This document shows, in pieces, positions 49,724 through 60,800 of a DNA stretch of 64,000 nt. The notes beneath the pieces are model-generated. The model worked only from the letters and a program-made list of their open reading frames with translations. It did no database searches and was not told the DNA's origin. The stretch is taken from contig JACJYW010000009.1 of assembly GCA_020635955.1 (NCBI GenBank), positions 62,001 through 126,000 of the forward strand, read 5' to 3'. The position numbers and the translations under genes were made by a program. This DNA comes from Crocinitomicaceae bacterium. Its GTDB lineage: Bacteria > Bacteroidota > Bacteroidia > Flavobacteriales_D > Crocinitomicaceae. How positions within the stretch are numbered: the first letter of the stretch is position 1; every line of letters starts with the position of its first letter.

Positions 49724-51720
49724 TGCCTTGGTATTGGTATTTTAATTTCAACCTTAAACCCATTCTTAGGTTTATCCACTCGAATTGTTCCGTCAAGATA
49801 CTTCAATCTTTGTTGAATGCTTTTAAAACCAACGGAATTATTTCCTGCTCGCCATTTATCCATATCGAGACCTATTCCATTGTCTCTATAGGTAAACAAG
49901 ACATGGCCATCTATCAATTCAGCTTCCAATTTAATAGAAGACGCACCTGAATGTTTGATGGTGTTGTTACAAAGCTCTTGTATGATCCTGTAAATTCGAA
50001 TACTTTGATGTTCTTCAAAAGTGATTTCTTCCAGAATATCCAGATCAGTTGTCACGATAAAACCAACATTTCTTTCAATATCCTGCATCATGTTTTGAAT
50101 GGATTTATTCAATCCTAATCTTCTTAATTCAGGCGGAATCAATGATCTGGAAATGGTTCTAACCTCTTCGATCACCTCACTAAAATTATCATTGAGTTCC
50201 TGTGCTTTTTTATCTTCCAACCGAAGGTTGTTGAACTTATTCTTAAGAACGATCATACTTTGACCTAATCCATCATGCAAATCACGCGCTATTCTTCCCC
50301 TTTCTTCTTCTAGCTTATTGGCAATAGTAAAACTAAAGAGGTTATCACTTTTTTGCTTGAGCCTGAAATACAGAATGACAATAACAAAAATGATCACAAG
50401 AAATATGGAAATTACAATGATCACATTTTGCCTATAATTGGCCATATCCACCTCTGATTGCTTCAACTGCAACTTAAGTTTGTTCTTTTCAATACTTCTG
50501 ATCCGTTCTTTCTTTTCATCATCATATCTAAATTGAAGCTCAGCTAATAATTTGGCATTACCTACTTCATCAAGGGAATCCTGCACGGCCACCTTAAATT
50601 TGTATGTTTCTAGTGCATTCTCATAATCACCTTTTTCCTCATATAATCGATATTTCAAATGATAAAGCGGTGGCATCACCTCACTATAAGTACCATATTT
50701 AGAATAGGCTTCAGCAGAATCTAGCATCCTTAATCCTTCATCATACTTACCATTGCGTAACATAAAATAAGCTTTGCCCAGATAGATATTCGGAATAGTA
50801 AAATAGATCCCGTCTTCTTTTGCTATCTGCAGCGCTACATTACTTAATGAATCACTTGTTTTTGCATTCCCCAATTGCATCTCAAGTGAAGCCAGGTTGG
50901 TTGTGGATGAAAGGGTATAGAGTGAATAACCAGATTGCTTTCCTATCTCCATCACCTTGAGATACTCTTCTTTAGCCCATTGCGTTGAATCAATGCTGTT
51001 GTAATACAAGCCCAAATTTTGTCTTCCTATTCCTTCTAAACTAATATTACCTAATTCGATCCCCAATTCCATACATCTTTTAAAATCCGAATAGGCAGAA
51101 TCAGCCGCGCCTAAATTGAATTTTATCAAACCAAGATTATTGAGTATAAAGCCTGTTTCATACTTGTTCTGAGTCAGCTCAGCCAGCTTCAAAGCCTCAT
51201 AATAGATCTTGAGCGATATTGAGACGCTATCCATATCTCCATAAAAGATTCCAAGACCATTCAAACTGTACAGCATATTAATGGTATCCCGCTTATTATA
51301 GGAATCAACATAGATCGATTCCATTTCTTTGGCCATTTGATATTTGGTCTTTTTGTATTCGTCACAAAAGATCCTTCTTATTTCAGCTGTTCTGTAAAGC
51401 TGATCGCTTCCTATTTGCGTGGCACGTTCAGTGGCCAGATCAAAATAATAAGCCGCCGAATCAAGATCATTGAAATAATAAAGTTTGGAACCTTGATAAA
51501 TGTAGAGTATTGTTTCTAAGGTTTTGTCGTGGTTGGATTCAAACGTATTCCACAACTTCTCATATTGAATGTCAAATTCTTTTGGATTGGATTTAACGTA
51601 ACCATCAAGCAATTCAAGATCAGCTGTATAAGCCTCTAAGGACTTTACACCTCTAAAAATCTGACTATACGCGGGCAAGGCCAAAAGAAAGGCCAGCAAC
51701 AGCAGGATCTTGGGTTTCAT
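49720..51720 (-). CDS. TPR-containing NarX-type sensor histidine kinase
   Basis: 666 residues. Signal peptide (ILLLLAFLLALPAYSQ), periplasmic TPR region (about 60-390) in a repeat style common to Bacteroidota sensors, coiled coil, one membrane helix (VIIVISIFLVIIFVIVILYF, about 425-445), then HisKA_3 with His482 in RIARDLHDGLGQSM, and a HATPase domain (ELCNNTIKHSGAS, FTYRDNGIGLD). It overlaps the NarL-type regulator by four bases. The signal sensed by the TPR part is unknown; these pairs often control biofilm or stress genes. Confidence 0.92.
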   Translation of the reverse strand: MKPKILLLLAFLLALPAYSQIFRGVKSLEAYTADLELLDGYVKSNPKEFDIQYEKLWNTFESNHDKTLETILYIYQGSKLYYFNDLDSAAYYFDLATERATQIGSDQLYRTAEIRRIFCDEYKKTKYQMAKEMESIYVDSYNKRDTINMLYSLNGLGIFYGDMDSVSISLKIYYEALKLAELTQNKYETGFILNNLGLIKFNLGAADSAYSDFKRCMELGIELGNISLEGIGRQNLGLYYNSIDSTQWAKEEYLKVMEIGKQSGYSLYTLSSTTNLASLEMQLGNAKTSDSLSNVALQIAKEDGIYFTIPNIYLGKAYFMLRNGKYDEGLRMLDSAEAYSKYGTYSEVMPPLYHLKYRLYEEKGDYENALETYKFKVAVQDSLDEVGNAKLLAELQFRYDDEKKERIRSIEKNKLKLQLKQSEVDMANYRQNVIIVISIFLVIIFVIVILYFRLKQKSDNLFSFTIANKLEEERGRIARDLHDGLGQSMIVLKNKFNNLRLEDKKAQELNDNFSEVIEEVRTISRSLIPPELRRLGLNKSIQNMMQDIERNVGFIVTTDLDILEEITFEEHQSIRIYRIIQELCNNTIKHSGASSIKLEAELIDGHVLFTYRDNGIGLDMDKWRAGNNSVGFKSIQQRLKYLDGTIRVDKPKNGFKVEIKIPIPRQ

Positions 51721-51925
51721 GGGGTTTATTTGAGTTGAAATATACTATTATTTCACAAGTCTAATTCTAAAGTAATCCACAATACCGCCAAAAAAGAAAT
51801 TGACATCTATCGCCTAATCATTCTTATTTCATAAGGTTTAGGTCGATATAACATCTCATTTTCTCTTACCGATAACTTGTTAATAAAAAAGAATTGATCC
51901 TCTGAAGATGCGGTAAGATTCACCA

Positions 51926-51933
51926 TATATTTG
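51926..51933 (+). promoter_or_regulatory. -7 promoter box of dnaN
   Basis: TATATTTG matches TAnnTTTG, 26 bases before the dnaN ATG. The -33 position carries CTG instead of TTG. Confidence 0.45.
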
Positions 51934-51959
51934 CTTTTGATTTAAACATAACTGAGCCT

Positions 51960-53078
51960 ATGAACTTCATTATCTCCAGTTCAACATTACTGAGAAACTT
52001 ACAAAATATTGGAGGAGTATTAAATAGCAATAACTCTCTTCCGATCCTGGATAATTTCTTATTTGAATTAGCGGGAGGACAACTGACCATTTCAGCTTCA
52101 GATCTAGAGAATACAATGAAAACAATTGTTACTCCTGATGAAGGAAAAGCAGATGGAAGAATTGCCATTCCGGCTAAATTGTTGTTGGATACTTTGAAGA
52201 ACTTTTCAGATCAACCTCTTGTTTTCCATATTGATTCAAAGACTTTTGGAATTGAGATATCATCTGATTATGGTAAGTATAAATTGGTTGGACAAAATGC
52301 GGATGATTTTCCAAAATCACCTGAAATTGAAAAGACAAATAGCATTTCTATCACTGGTGATGTTATTGCCAATGCCATTGATAAAACTTTATTCGCTACT
52401 GGTAATGATGAACTTCGTCCGGTAATGAGCGGTGTACTTTGTCAGTTTTCATCAGATAATCTAACTTTTGTGGCAACTGATGCTCACAAGCTGGTTAAAT
52501 ACACTAGAAGAGATGCTACATCTCCTAAAAATTCAGATTTTATTTTACCTAAGAAACCGTTGAATTTGTTGAAGCAAAATTTGAATGGTGATGAGCAGGT
52601 AGAATTAACTTATAATGAGACAACCGTTCGATTTGCGTTCGGAAATGTTGAATTAACAAGCAGATTAATTGATGGTAAATACCCAAATTATGAAGCAGTT
52701 ATTCCTAATGAAAATCCTAACGTTTTAACGGTAGATCGTCTATCATTTTTAAATTCGATCAAAAGGGTTTCTATCTTCTCAAATAAAACTACGCATCAGG
52801 TTAAATTAAAAGTAGCCGGAAGTGAATTATCTATTTCTGCTGAGGATCTGGATTTCTCTAATGAGGCAAAGGAAAGATTGACTTGTAATTACACTGGTGA
52901 TGATATTGAAATTGGTTTTAATTCCAAATTTATAATGGAGATGTTGAGCCATATCAGCACACAAGAAGTAATTCTTGAAATGAGTGAACCAAACAAAGCG
53001 GGGATACTTTTGCCAAGCAGCAATGAGAATGAGAATGAAGACATTCTAATGCTGGTAATGCCTGTAATGATCAGATAA
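51960..53078 (+). CDS. dnaN: DNA polymerase III beta sliding clamp
   Basis: 372 residues, normal length. Starts MNFIISSSTLLRNLQNIGG, contains the three repeated clamp domains, with NSNNSLPILDNFLFE, RPVMSGVLCQF and LVATDAHKLVKY-type strands (VATDAHKLVKY), and ends with the family's NEDILMLVMPVMIR. Ring-shaped processivity factor for replication. No dnaA, recF or origin features are adjacent. A terminator follows. Confidence 0.97.
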   Translation: MNFIISSSTLLRNLQNIGGVLNSNNSLPILDNFLFELAGGQLTISASDLENTMKTIVTPDEGKADGRIAIPAKLLLDTLKNFSDQPLVFHIDSKTFGIEISSDYGKYKLVGQNADDFPKSPEIEKTNSISITGDVIANAIDKTLFATGNDELRPVMSGVLCQFSSDNLTFVATDAHKLVKYTRRDATSPKNSDFILPKKPLNLLKQNLNGDEQVELTYNETTVRFAFGNVELTSRLIDGKYPNYEAVIPNENPNVLTVDRLSFLNSIKRVSIFSNKTTHQVKLKVAGSELSISAEDLDFSNEAKERLTCNYTGDDIEIGFNSKFIMEMLSHISTQEVILEMSEPNKAGILLPSSNENENEDILMLVMPVMIR

Positions 53079-53101
53079 TTTAACTCCTAAATAATTATTA
53101 A

Positions 53102-53138
53102 AAGCCCATTCAAACTAATTGGATGGGTTTTTCTTTTT
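53102..53138 (+). terminator. Rho-independent terminator of dnaN
   Basis: CCCATTCAA (53105-53113) pairs with TTGGATGGG (53119-53127) with one G-T pair, loop ACTAA, then a T-rich run (TTTTTCTTTTT). Confidence 0.8.
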
Positions 53139-53189
53139 CACATCCTGCCATTGAGGAACGATTTTTGTGATTAATTTAGTTATTCAGGT

Positions 53190-54125
53190 ATGAAAAAGAC
53201 ATTCACACTTATATTGTTGCTTGGGTTCTTTATGAATTCATGCTATTTCCTGAATGACATTCTAGATCCTCCCAAACCTAAGGAACCTACTTTCCAGGAG
53301 AAGTGTGAGAAAGCAGTGAGTGAATACATTAAAACTACTGTTCCCGGGACTTACAAACCATATGGGTTTGGTGCTATCACCATTCATAAACCAATTGAAA
53401 TAGTTGATTTGGAGAGAATGGAAAAAGAAAACGAAGAAAAGCCGAGTTATAAACTTCAAAAGAAGATAGAGCGTCAAAAAAAGATCATTAAAAGAGAAAA
53501 TATTGAACGGACAGTAGATCTGGATCATTTCTTTACCATTAAGGATGCTAATAGCAAGGTGAAGGTTTTTGAAACCAACTTCTTGTTGAATGACACCCTG
53601 GGCATGAAAGATCTTTCAGCCAAGATCATACTAGAACTACCTACAGGTTATGATGAGATACTGGATTATTTCTTTTTCGAGTACAACATATTTTTAACCC
53701 ATTCTTTTGTAGAATCCAGAGAATTGAGTGCCAATTTTTACGCATTCTTCAAAAAAGAACTTGAAACACAACAAAACATGTTGGATAAATCAGATTTCTT
53801 ATTGCACTGTTTGAAACTCACCAAAGCAATTAAGGATCGTGGGGCCTTTGACCAACAAGGAATTACGCAGGTGATTGCCCAGGAACACATTACTACAGCA
53901 AGAAAAGATATTATGGATTATAATTCTCTGCAATTCTCGCCGCTATATGAGAATTCAGACGAGAATTCAAATTCATTAAAGGGTTACTATTTTTTTCATA
54001 AATTTATTGGAAACTACTCAGGAACACAAGACACAAATGTGGTGCTGATTGAGTTCTCACCTTATTATCAAATTCAAAACATTTACCAGATGGATCGTCC
54101 ATTTGAACAGTATTTTAATAAATAG
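53190..54125 (+). CDS. lipoprotein of unknown function
   Basis: 311 residues. Lipobox at the signal end (GFFMNSCYF). The N-terminal third is rich in Glu and Lys (EKENEEKPSYKLQKKIERQK) and likely helical; the rest has a beta-rich region, FFTIKDANSKVKVFETNFLLNDTLG, cut to NSKVKVFETNFLLNDTLG. The C-terminus is aromatic (PYYQIQNIYQMD). No family recognised. Followed after five bases by another exported unknown, so the two probably form an operon. Confidence 0.6.
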   Translation: MKKTFTLILLLGFFMNSCYFLNDILDPPKPKEPTFQEKCEKAVSEYIKTTVPGTYKPYGFGAITIHKPIEIVDLERMEKENEEKPSYKLQKKIERQKKIIKRENIERTVDLDHFFTIKDANSKVKVFETNFLLNDTLGMKDLSAKIILELPTGYDEILDYFFFEYNIFLTHSFVESRELSANFYAFFKKELETQQNMLDKSDFLLHCLKLTKAIKDRGAFDQQGITQVIAQEHITTARKDIMDYNSLQFSPLYENSDENSNSLKGYYFFHKFIGNYSGTQDTNVVLIEFSPYYQIQNIYQMDRPFEQYFNK

Positions 54126-54130
54126 AAGCT

Positions 54131-54883
54131 ATGAAATCGTTCGTTTACATTTTAACCCTTTGCACAATCTGGTCAACGCAATTATTTGCTCAGGAAGTCA
54201 AGATCGATTCATCTGAGGATGAGAAAAAAGTGAAAGAAGCTGTTGTTAAATGGGCAGACGAAACTTTTTACATGCACAAAGAATACAAATTCGAGAAATT
54301 TCACGCTTTCTATACTGAGGAATATGAAATAGCATATATGAGAACCAACGCTCGTAAAGAGATGATGGAAGATCTTGAAAAGGATAAAGCTGCTGGTAGA
54401 TATCGCAAATCTGATGAAGAATATCAAAAAGAACACAAATTACTGGAAGATGATTATCTGAAGTTCAAAGGTGACCTGGATAAAATGACACAAAAAGTGA
54501 ATTATTATCAGATCAGCTTTTGGTCAAACATCCAAACCAATGATGGAATTACTGTTTATTACGAGCATATCGTAAAACTGACCAATGATTTTATGGTGAA
54601 CGAAGCAACCATTAATTCAGCTATTGGTAAGAAATCAGAGAATACACAGATCGTTTATAAAGCAGATGTGAATGCTAAAAAAAAAGTAGGCCCTGACAAT
54701 CTGCGTGGTCAGGGGGACAAAACCAATGAGGCTAAACCAGTTGAAGGAAGTGTAACCATCATTACAACTCCAAATGAAAATGACTTGGATAAAAAAGATG
54801 ACACTAAAGGATCTGAAGGTGTTCAAATGGAAGAAACAACTGTAGATCGAAGAAAAAAGAAGGATAAGAAGAAGAAAAAATAA
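54131..54883 (+). CDS. exported protein of unknown function with lysine-rich tail
   Basis: 250 residues. Signal peptide ending WSTQLFAQ. Helical, charged mature region (RKEMMEDLEKDKAAGRYRK; YQKEHKLLEDDYLKFKGDL) from about 45-125, then a beta-rich segment resembling a stress-related fold of unknown kind, then a low-complexity C-terminus ending DRRKKKDKKKKK. The gene ends six bases before the convergent PKD surface-protein gene. Operon partner of the lipoprotein upstream. Function not recognised. Confidence 0.6.
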   Translation: MKSFVYILTLCTIWSTQLFAQEVKIDSSEDEKKVKEAVVKWADETFYMHKEYKFEKFHAFYTEEYEIAYMRTNARKEMMEDLEKDKAAGRYRKSDEEYQKEHKLLEDDYLKFKGDLDKMTQKVNYYQISFWSNIQTNDGITVYYEHIVKLTNDFMVNEATINSAIGKKSENTQIVYKADVNAKKKVGPDNLRGQGDKTNEAKPVEGSVTIITTPNENDLDKKDDTKGSEGVQMEETTVDRRKKKDKKKKK

Positions 54884-54889
54884 TTCACC

Positions 54890-57800
54890 TTATTTCAACA
54901 CTGTTACATGGCCATAGATCTCATGAGGATCACGGTTGCTATCGTAACACACCACTTTCCAAACATACACTCCATCCTCTACCATAATACCATTATAGGA
55001 ACCATCCCACATCTGCTCCATCACTTCAGTGTGCCATACAATTTCACCCCAACGATTAAAGATCCACAGATCAAAATCAAAAACATCTAATCCATATACT
55101 CTGAATCCTTCATTTTTAGTATCGCCATTTGGTGTGAATACGTTTGGTGCATAGATCAGCCATTCACCATAAACTCGAATTGTATGGATCATGGTATCAA
55201 CACATCCAAAGTCGGAATAAACGATTTGCATCACTTCAAACAAACCAGTATCCAGATATTCATGAATTGGATTTACTTCATTGCTGTAAGTACCATCACC
55301 AAATGACCATTCCCACAGCACGGCGTCCTGAGAATGATCTGTAAAGGCAATTTCAGCTTCCAAAATAGACACCTCCTCATAAACTGGATCAAAAGCTGCT
55401 GTTGGCATTGGATAAACCACGACAGGATACAATAATGAATCAGTGTAGGTACAGCCGTCAGAAGTGGTTACTTGAAGGTTAACTAAATAAGTTCCCTCAT
55501 TGATGAAAATGTGAATTGGATCTTCTGCAAAGGATTGTGAACCATCATCAAATGTCCATTCCCAATTAGTAATTACCCCGCCCTGAACAGTTGTAGAATC
55601 GTTAAATTGAACTTCAAAAGGCTGACATCCCTGTGTCACTTCAGGTCCGTATTGGAAAGTTGGGAAAGGATATGTTTGAACCAGTTTTATCACTGTATCA
55701 TGACAACCATAATTAGATGTAGCAATCAAGGTAACATAAAAACTATCATTTAATACCTGGAACTGATGTAGTGGATTTTGGATATTTGCCGATCCGCCAT
55801 CTCCAAAGTTCCATGCCCATTGCACTACTGTTCCTGATAAAATAGTTGAAAGATCCGTGTACTGCACTGTATCATCCGGACAAGAAATAGGAGTTGTAAA
55901 ATCTGCTACCGGTGCAGGATAAACTGTGGTAGGGATTATAGTAGACGCAGTGCATCCAAAATCTGAAGTCACCGTCAGATTCACAATAAACGCACCTGAA
56001 GTTTGAAAAATATGAACTGGATTCTGTGTTGTTTCTATGGCCGATCCATCACCGAAATCCCAGGTCCAGCTTGCTATCGATCCATTTGCTATTGAACTCA
56101 GATCAGTAAAATTGGTTGGTGCATTTTGACAGGTTTGCTGATCAACGAAAGAAGCTACCGGATTATCCATTACAGTAACATCAACAATAGCAGTACTAGC
56201 GCAACCACCTGTTGTTACTACCGTATGGGTCACTGTATACGTGCCCGGAGAAGCATATACATAATTCGTATCCTGAGCTGATGATGTATTTCCATCACCA
56301 AAGCCCCAGAAATAAGAAGCTATAGCACCCGTTGTGAAAGTCGAGTTATCCTGAAAGTTGAATGTCGAACCATCACATAAAGAATCCTGAACTGTTATTC
56401 CAGCAGTTACTGCATCAATCACATTCACTATTTCAAATACCTGATCAGTACAAGCACCACCAGCAGAAACTAACAATGAAACAATATAAGAACCTGGGGA
56501 TGCATAGGTGTGCTGCTCATTTGGACCCACATTGGATACCGTTCCATCTCCAAAAGACCAGGTCCAGCTACTTGGAAAACCGGTTGAATTATCTGTAAAT
56601 GAAGTTGGATTACCCAAACACACTGTATCGGCAATAAAATCTGCAATGGGAATATCTGATACGAAAACAGGAATAGTAATAGAACTATCACATCCATTTA
56701 CATTCGTTACGATCAATTCAACATTATATTGACCCGGCGCCTGAAAGATATAGGTTGGATTTTGCTGGAAAGAGGTATTACCGTCATCAAAATCCCAGTC
56801 CCAACTTGCCAAAGCAACTGCATCAGTAGTCAGGTCTGTAAATGATGTAATGCTAAATAAACAAACTGTATCTGCCATGAAGTCTGGAACCGGAACTGTA
56901 TACACGTCAACTGGAACAACTACCGTATCCATACATCCCGCAGGATTCCCTACGATAAGCGTCACATTATAAATACCGCCAGGAGTGAATAAATGAGAAG
57001 GGTTTTGGTTGTTATCAACCGGTGAGCCATCTCCAAAATCCCATTCCCATGTTGTAGGTCCCAGAATAGAAGTATCTGTGAATACGGTGATCTCCCCTGC
57101 ACAAACATTATTATTGATAAATCCAGCCTGAGGCTGCACCAGTACATCTACGGTTTGTATACTCGTATCAGTACATCCGAACACATTCTCTACGATCATT
57201 TCAACCGAATAAGAACCTGAATTGGCATAAGTGTAAACAGGCGAACCATTATTATCTATAGGTGAACCATCTCCAAAATCCCAATAGTAATTAAGCGTAC
57301 CTGAAGAAGCATCCGTGAACGTTGTTGGGTAAGTATGGCAGGCTGTGGTCACCGTGAAATCAGCAAAAGGATTCGGATTTACAGTGATGGATTGAACCAG
57401 GGTATCTGTACAACCCTGAGTGTTTGTCACCACTAACTGAACATTAAAATTGCCTGAGGTTCCGTATACATGTGTCGGATTCTGATTATTATTCAATGGC
57501 GATCCGTCACCAAAATCCCACTCCCAGGCCACAGCACTTATTGAGGCATCCGTAAAGTCGGTCACTGCATTCAAACAAACAGTTGTAAAAGTATAATCTG
57601 CTGTAGGCAAAGGAAAAACCTCAACAGTGGTATTAAAGGTATCAGAACATCCAAACACATTTTCTGTGATCAACTCCACGTTATAAATTCCCGGAGCTGA
57701 ATAAGAATGTACCGGATTTTGATTGTTATCTAAAGGCGAAGCATCTCCAAAATCCCACTGCCAAATGGTAGGTGTGCCACCAGTTAGATCTGTGAATACC

Positions 57801-60800
57801 GTTGAGCCTCCTAAACATGGTGTATTTGTTGAGAAATTAGGTGTAGTTAATGGATGAGCATTTACTTGATAAGTAATAGAATTGGTACATCCTGAAGCTG
57901 AATAACCAGCCACTAAGGTCACATCATATAATCCAGCCGTTGAGTAGATATGGAAAGGATCAGGATTATTTGTATTGTCCGTTGTTCCATCACCAAAATC
58001 CCATAAATAGGTATCAGGTCCACCTAAAGAAGCATCAGTAAAGAATGTAGTATCATTGGTACAAACTTCAGCATAGGTAAATTCAGCAGTTGGAACCGGA
58101 GTAACAGTGATCTGGAGTGTTGTTGTATCTGAACATCCGTTGCCCGCCTGTGCGATCATGGTCACATCATAAACTCCCGTTGCAGCATAAATATGCGTTG
58201 GATTTTGATTGTTATCCAAAGGTGATCCATCTCCAAAATCCCATATCCATGTAGTTGGAATACCTGAAGAAATATCTGTGAATTGTGAAGTAGATCCTAA
58301 ACAGGTTGGATTCGTTGTGAAATCAGCTACCGGAACTAAACTAACAGCAACCAATTGATTAATGGTGTTCGTACAACCAGCCGGATTTGTAACTGTAAGA
58401 ATAACATTATAGTTTCCTGCCAAACCATAAAAATGAGTAGGGTTTTGAGCATTACTTACCGGTGATCCATCTCCGAAATCCCATTCCCAGTTAGTTACTC
58501 CACCGATAGACTGATCAGTAAAATGCGTGGTATCAATATCACAAACAATATCAAAAAGGAAATTTGCCGTTGGAATTGAATCAACATAAATATCAAACGT
58601 CAATGTATCCGTGCATCCAAAAGCAGTAGTAGCTACCAGTTGAGTAGTGATATCTCCGGTTAAGGTATAGGTGTGAGATGGGCTGGTAACGGTTGATGTA
58701 TTTCCATCTCCAAAATCCCATTGATAAGAAGTGGCCCCTGTTGAATTATTCAAAAATGCTATTGGATCTCCTGCACATGCCGTATCAGGCAAGGCCGTAT
58801 AATCTGCAATAGGCAGAGGATGAACTGTTATTGTTGTTTCCGTTGAATCAACACATCCATCTACTGTAGTAACGATCACCTGAACCGTATAAATGCTATC
58901 ATTTGTTATTGCTATATAAGTTTGATCAGGAGGAGTGACACCAGTAAAGGTGGTTCCGTTCCCCAGATCCCAATCAAAAACATCTCCTGGATTATTTGGT
59001 GAAGTATTGGTAAAGATCACGTCCAGCGGTGTACAACCATTATTTGGTAAAGCTGTGAAAGATGGAATTGGCAAAGGCTTCACTACAACATCTACAGTAT
59101 CTGATGTAGAACATCCCAATACATCCACCACCAGGATCATTTGATAATTCCCAGCTGCAGCATAGTTAATGGTTCCGGGATCATATAAGGTTGAAGAGGC
59201 AGGAGCACCACCAGTTAATGTCCACGCATAGGTCCCTCCTACTGTAGAATTATTGGTTGGAGTAATAGCTAATGCCACACAACCTGAATCTGTATCTACC
59301 GTGAAATCAGCAATTGGATAAGGTAAAACTACAATATCCGTGGTCATGGTATCCGGTCCGCAATAACCATCAACGATCAATTCGATCGTATAATTCCCAT
59401 CAACATTATAGGTAATTGTATGGGGGCCTTGAGTGGTTTCTGTTTGCACACCAAAATCCCATTCATAGGTCAGAGCCTCACCAAAAGAACCATCTGTAAA
59501 GGTTATGGCATCTCCAACACATATGGTATCTGTACTTATTGTAAAAATGGCTTGAGTTTCAGGATGCACCACAATAGTCTCCATATCTGAATCAGTACCA
59601 CAAATATTGCTTCCGTTCAGCTGAATGGTATGATTCACCGGAGCAGTTGTTCCTGTATTGATAAAGGTTTGATCAGGCAGATCATGAGCGGTTGTAGTAA
59701 ACACTCCATCAACAAACCATGAATAGTTAATCGGATCAGTGTATGAATTATTTGTTGTAGCCACAGTTAGAGGTGAACAGCCATCTAAAGGAACAGATGT
59801 AATATCAACAACAGGAACAGTATCTATGGTAATATTCAACAATAGAGTATCAGGACCACAGGCATTTCCTGCAACCAACATTATGGTATAAACTCCAGTG
59901 GTATCATAAGTTTGAGCAGGAGGATTGGTAGTATTGGTGTAGGTATTACCATTCCCCATATCCCAGTAATAGTTATTGGCCGGCTGTACGTTGGATGATC
60001 CATTGGCTACGGTCATGTTTTGAGGTGCACATCCTAAAGTTCCTCCACCAAAAGGCAAACTGGTTGAAAAGTTGGCAGTTGGTCCGGATACAATAACAAT
60101 GGGGCTTATGGTTGCGTTTGCCTGATTACAGCTGTTAATAGCAGATAATGAAATGGTATAGGTTCCTGCCGTTACATAATCATGCGGCGGAGGCGTTGAA
60201 CTTGTGGTGGTGATCACTGTACCATCTCCAAAATCCCAGATATATGAATTAGCGTTGACCGAGAGGTTAGTCAGTGTTGACAAATTGTGCGGAGTACACC
60301 CTGAGTATTCTGTGATATCCAGCGTCATAGATGCAGATACATATTTTTCAAAAACTACTGTGAGGGTCTCAGTGGATGTGCACCCATTTGGACCAGTTGC
60401 AGTCATGGTAACCGTGTAGGTTCCGAATGAAGTATAACTGTGGGTAAAATCAGCCGTTGAAGCCGTGGTAAAAGCGGGCGACCCGTCTCCAAAATCCCAG
60501 GTATAGCTCACTCCTCCGGTTGTACAATTTGAAAAAGTAACAATCTCAGAAGTGGAGGGGTCAGCTGGTAAAAGACAATTATTTACGTCACCATCTCCAT
60601 CATCTCCTGCTATACAGGCATTAGGAATGGCCAGGGCTGTAACTGATTGATTGAAAGTACTGGAACATCCAGGTCCGTTCGTAACAGTGAGAGTAACATT
60701 ATAAGTTCCTCCTGCAGCATAGGCATGATTAGGATTTTGTTGTGTAGATGTATTCCCATCACCAAAATTCCAGTTGTATGTAGTTGACCCCTGTGTTCCT

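Noticed and set aside
51721..51960. Possible replication origin next to dnaN
   Set aside because: No dnaA gene, no cluster of DnaA boxes (TTATCCACA-like) and no AT-rich unwinding arrangement seen in the 240-base gap, so only a promoter is called.
55144..60419. Plus-strand ORFs opposite the giant PKD gene
   Set aside because: They are antisense shadows of the repeated coding sequence, short and without starts or domains.
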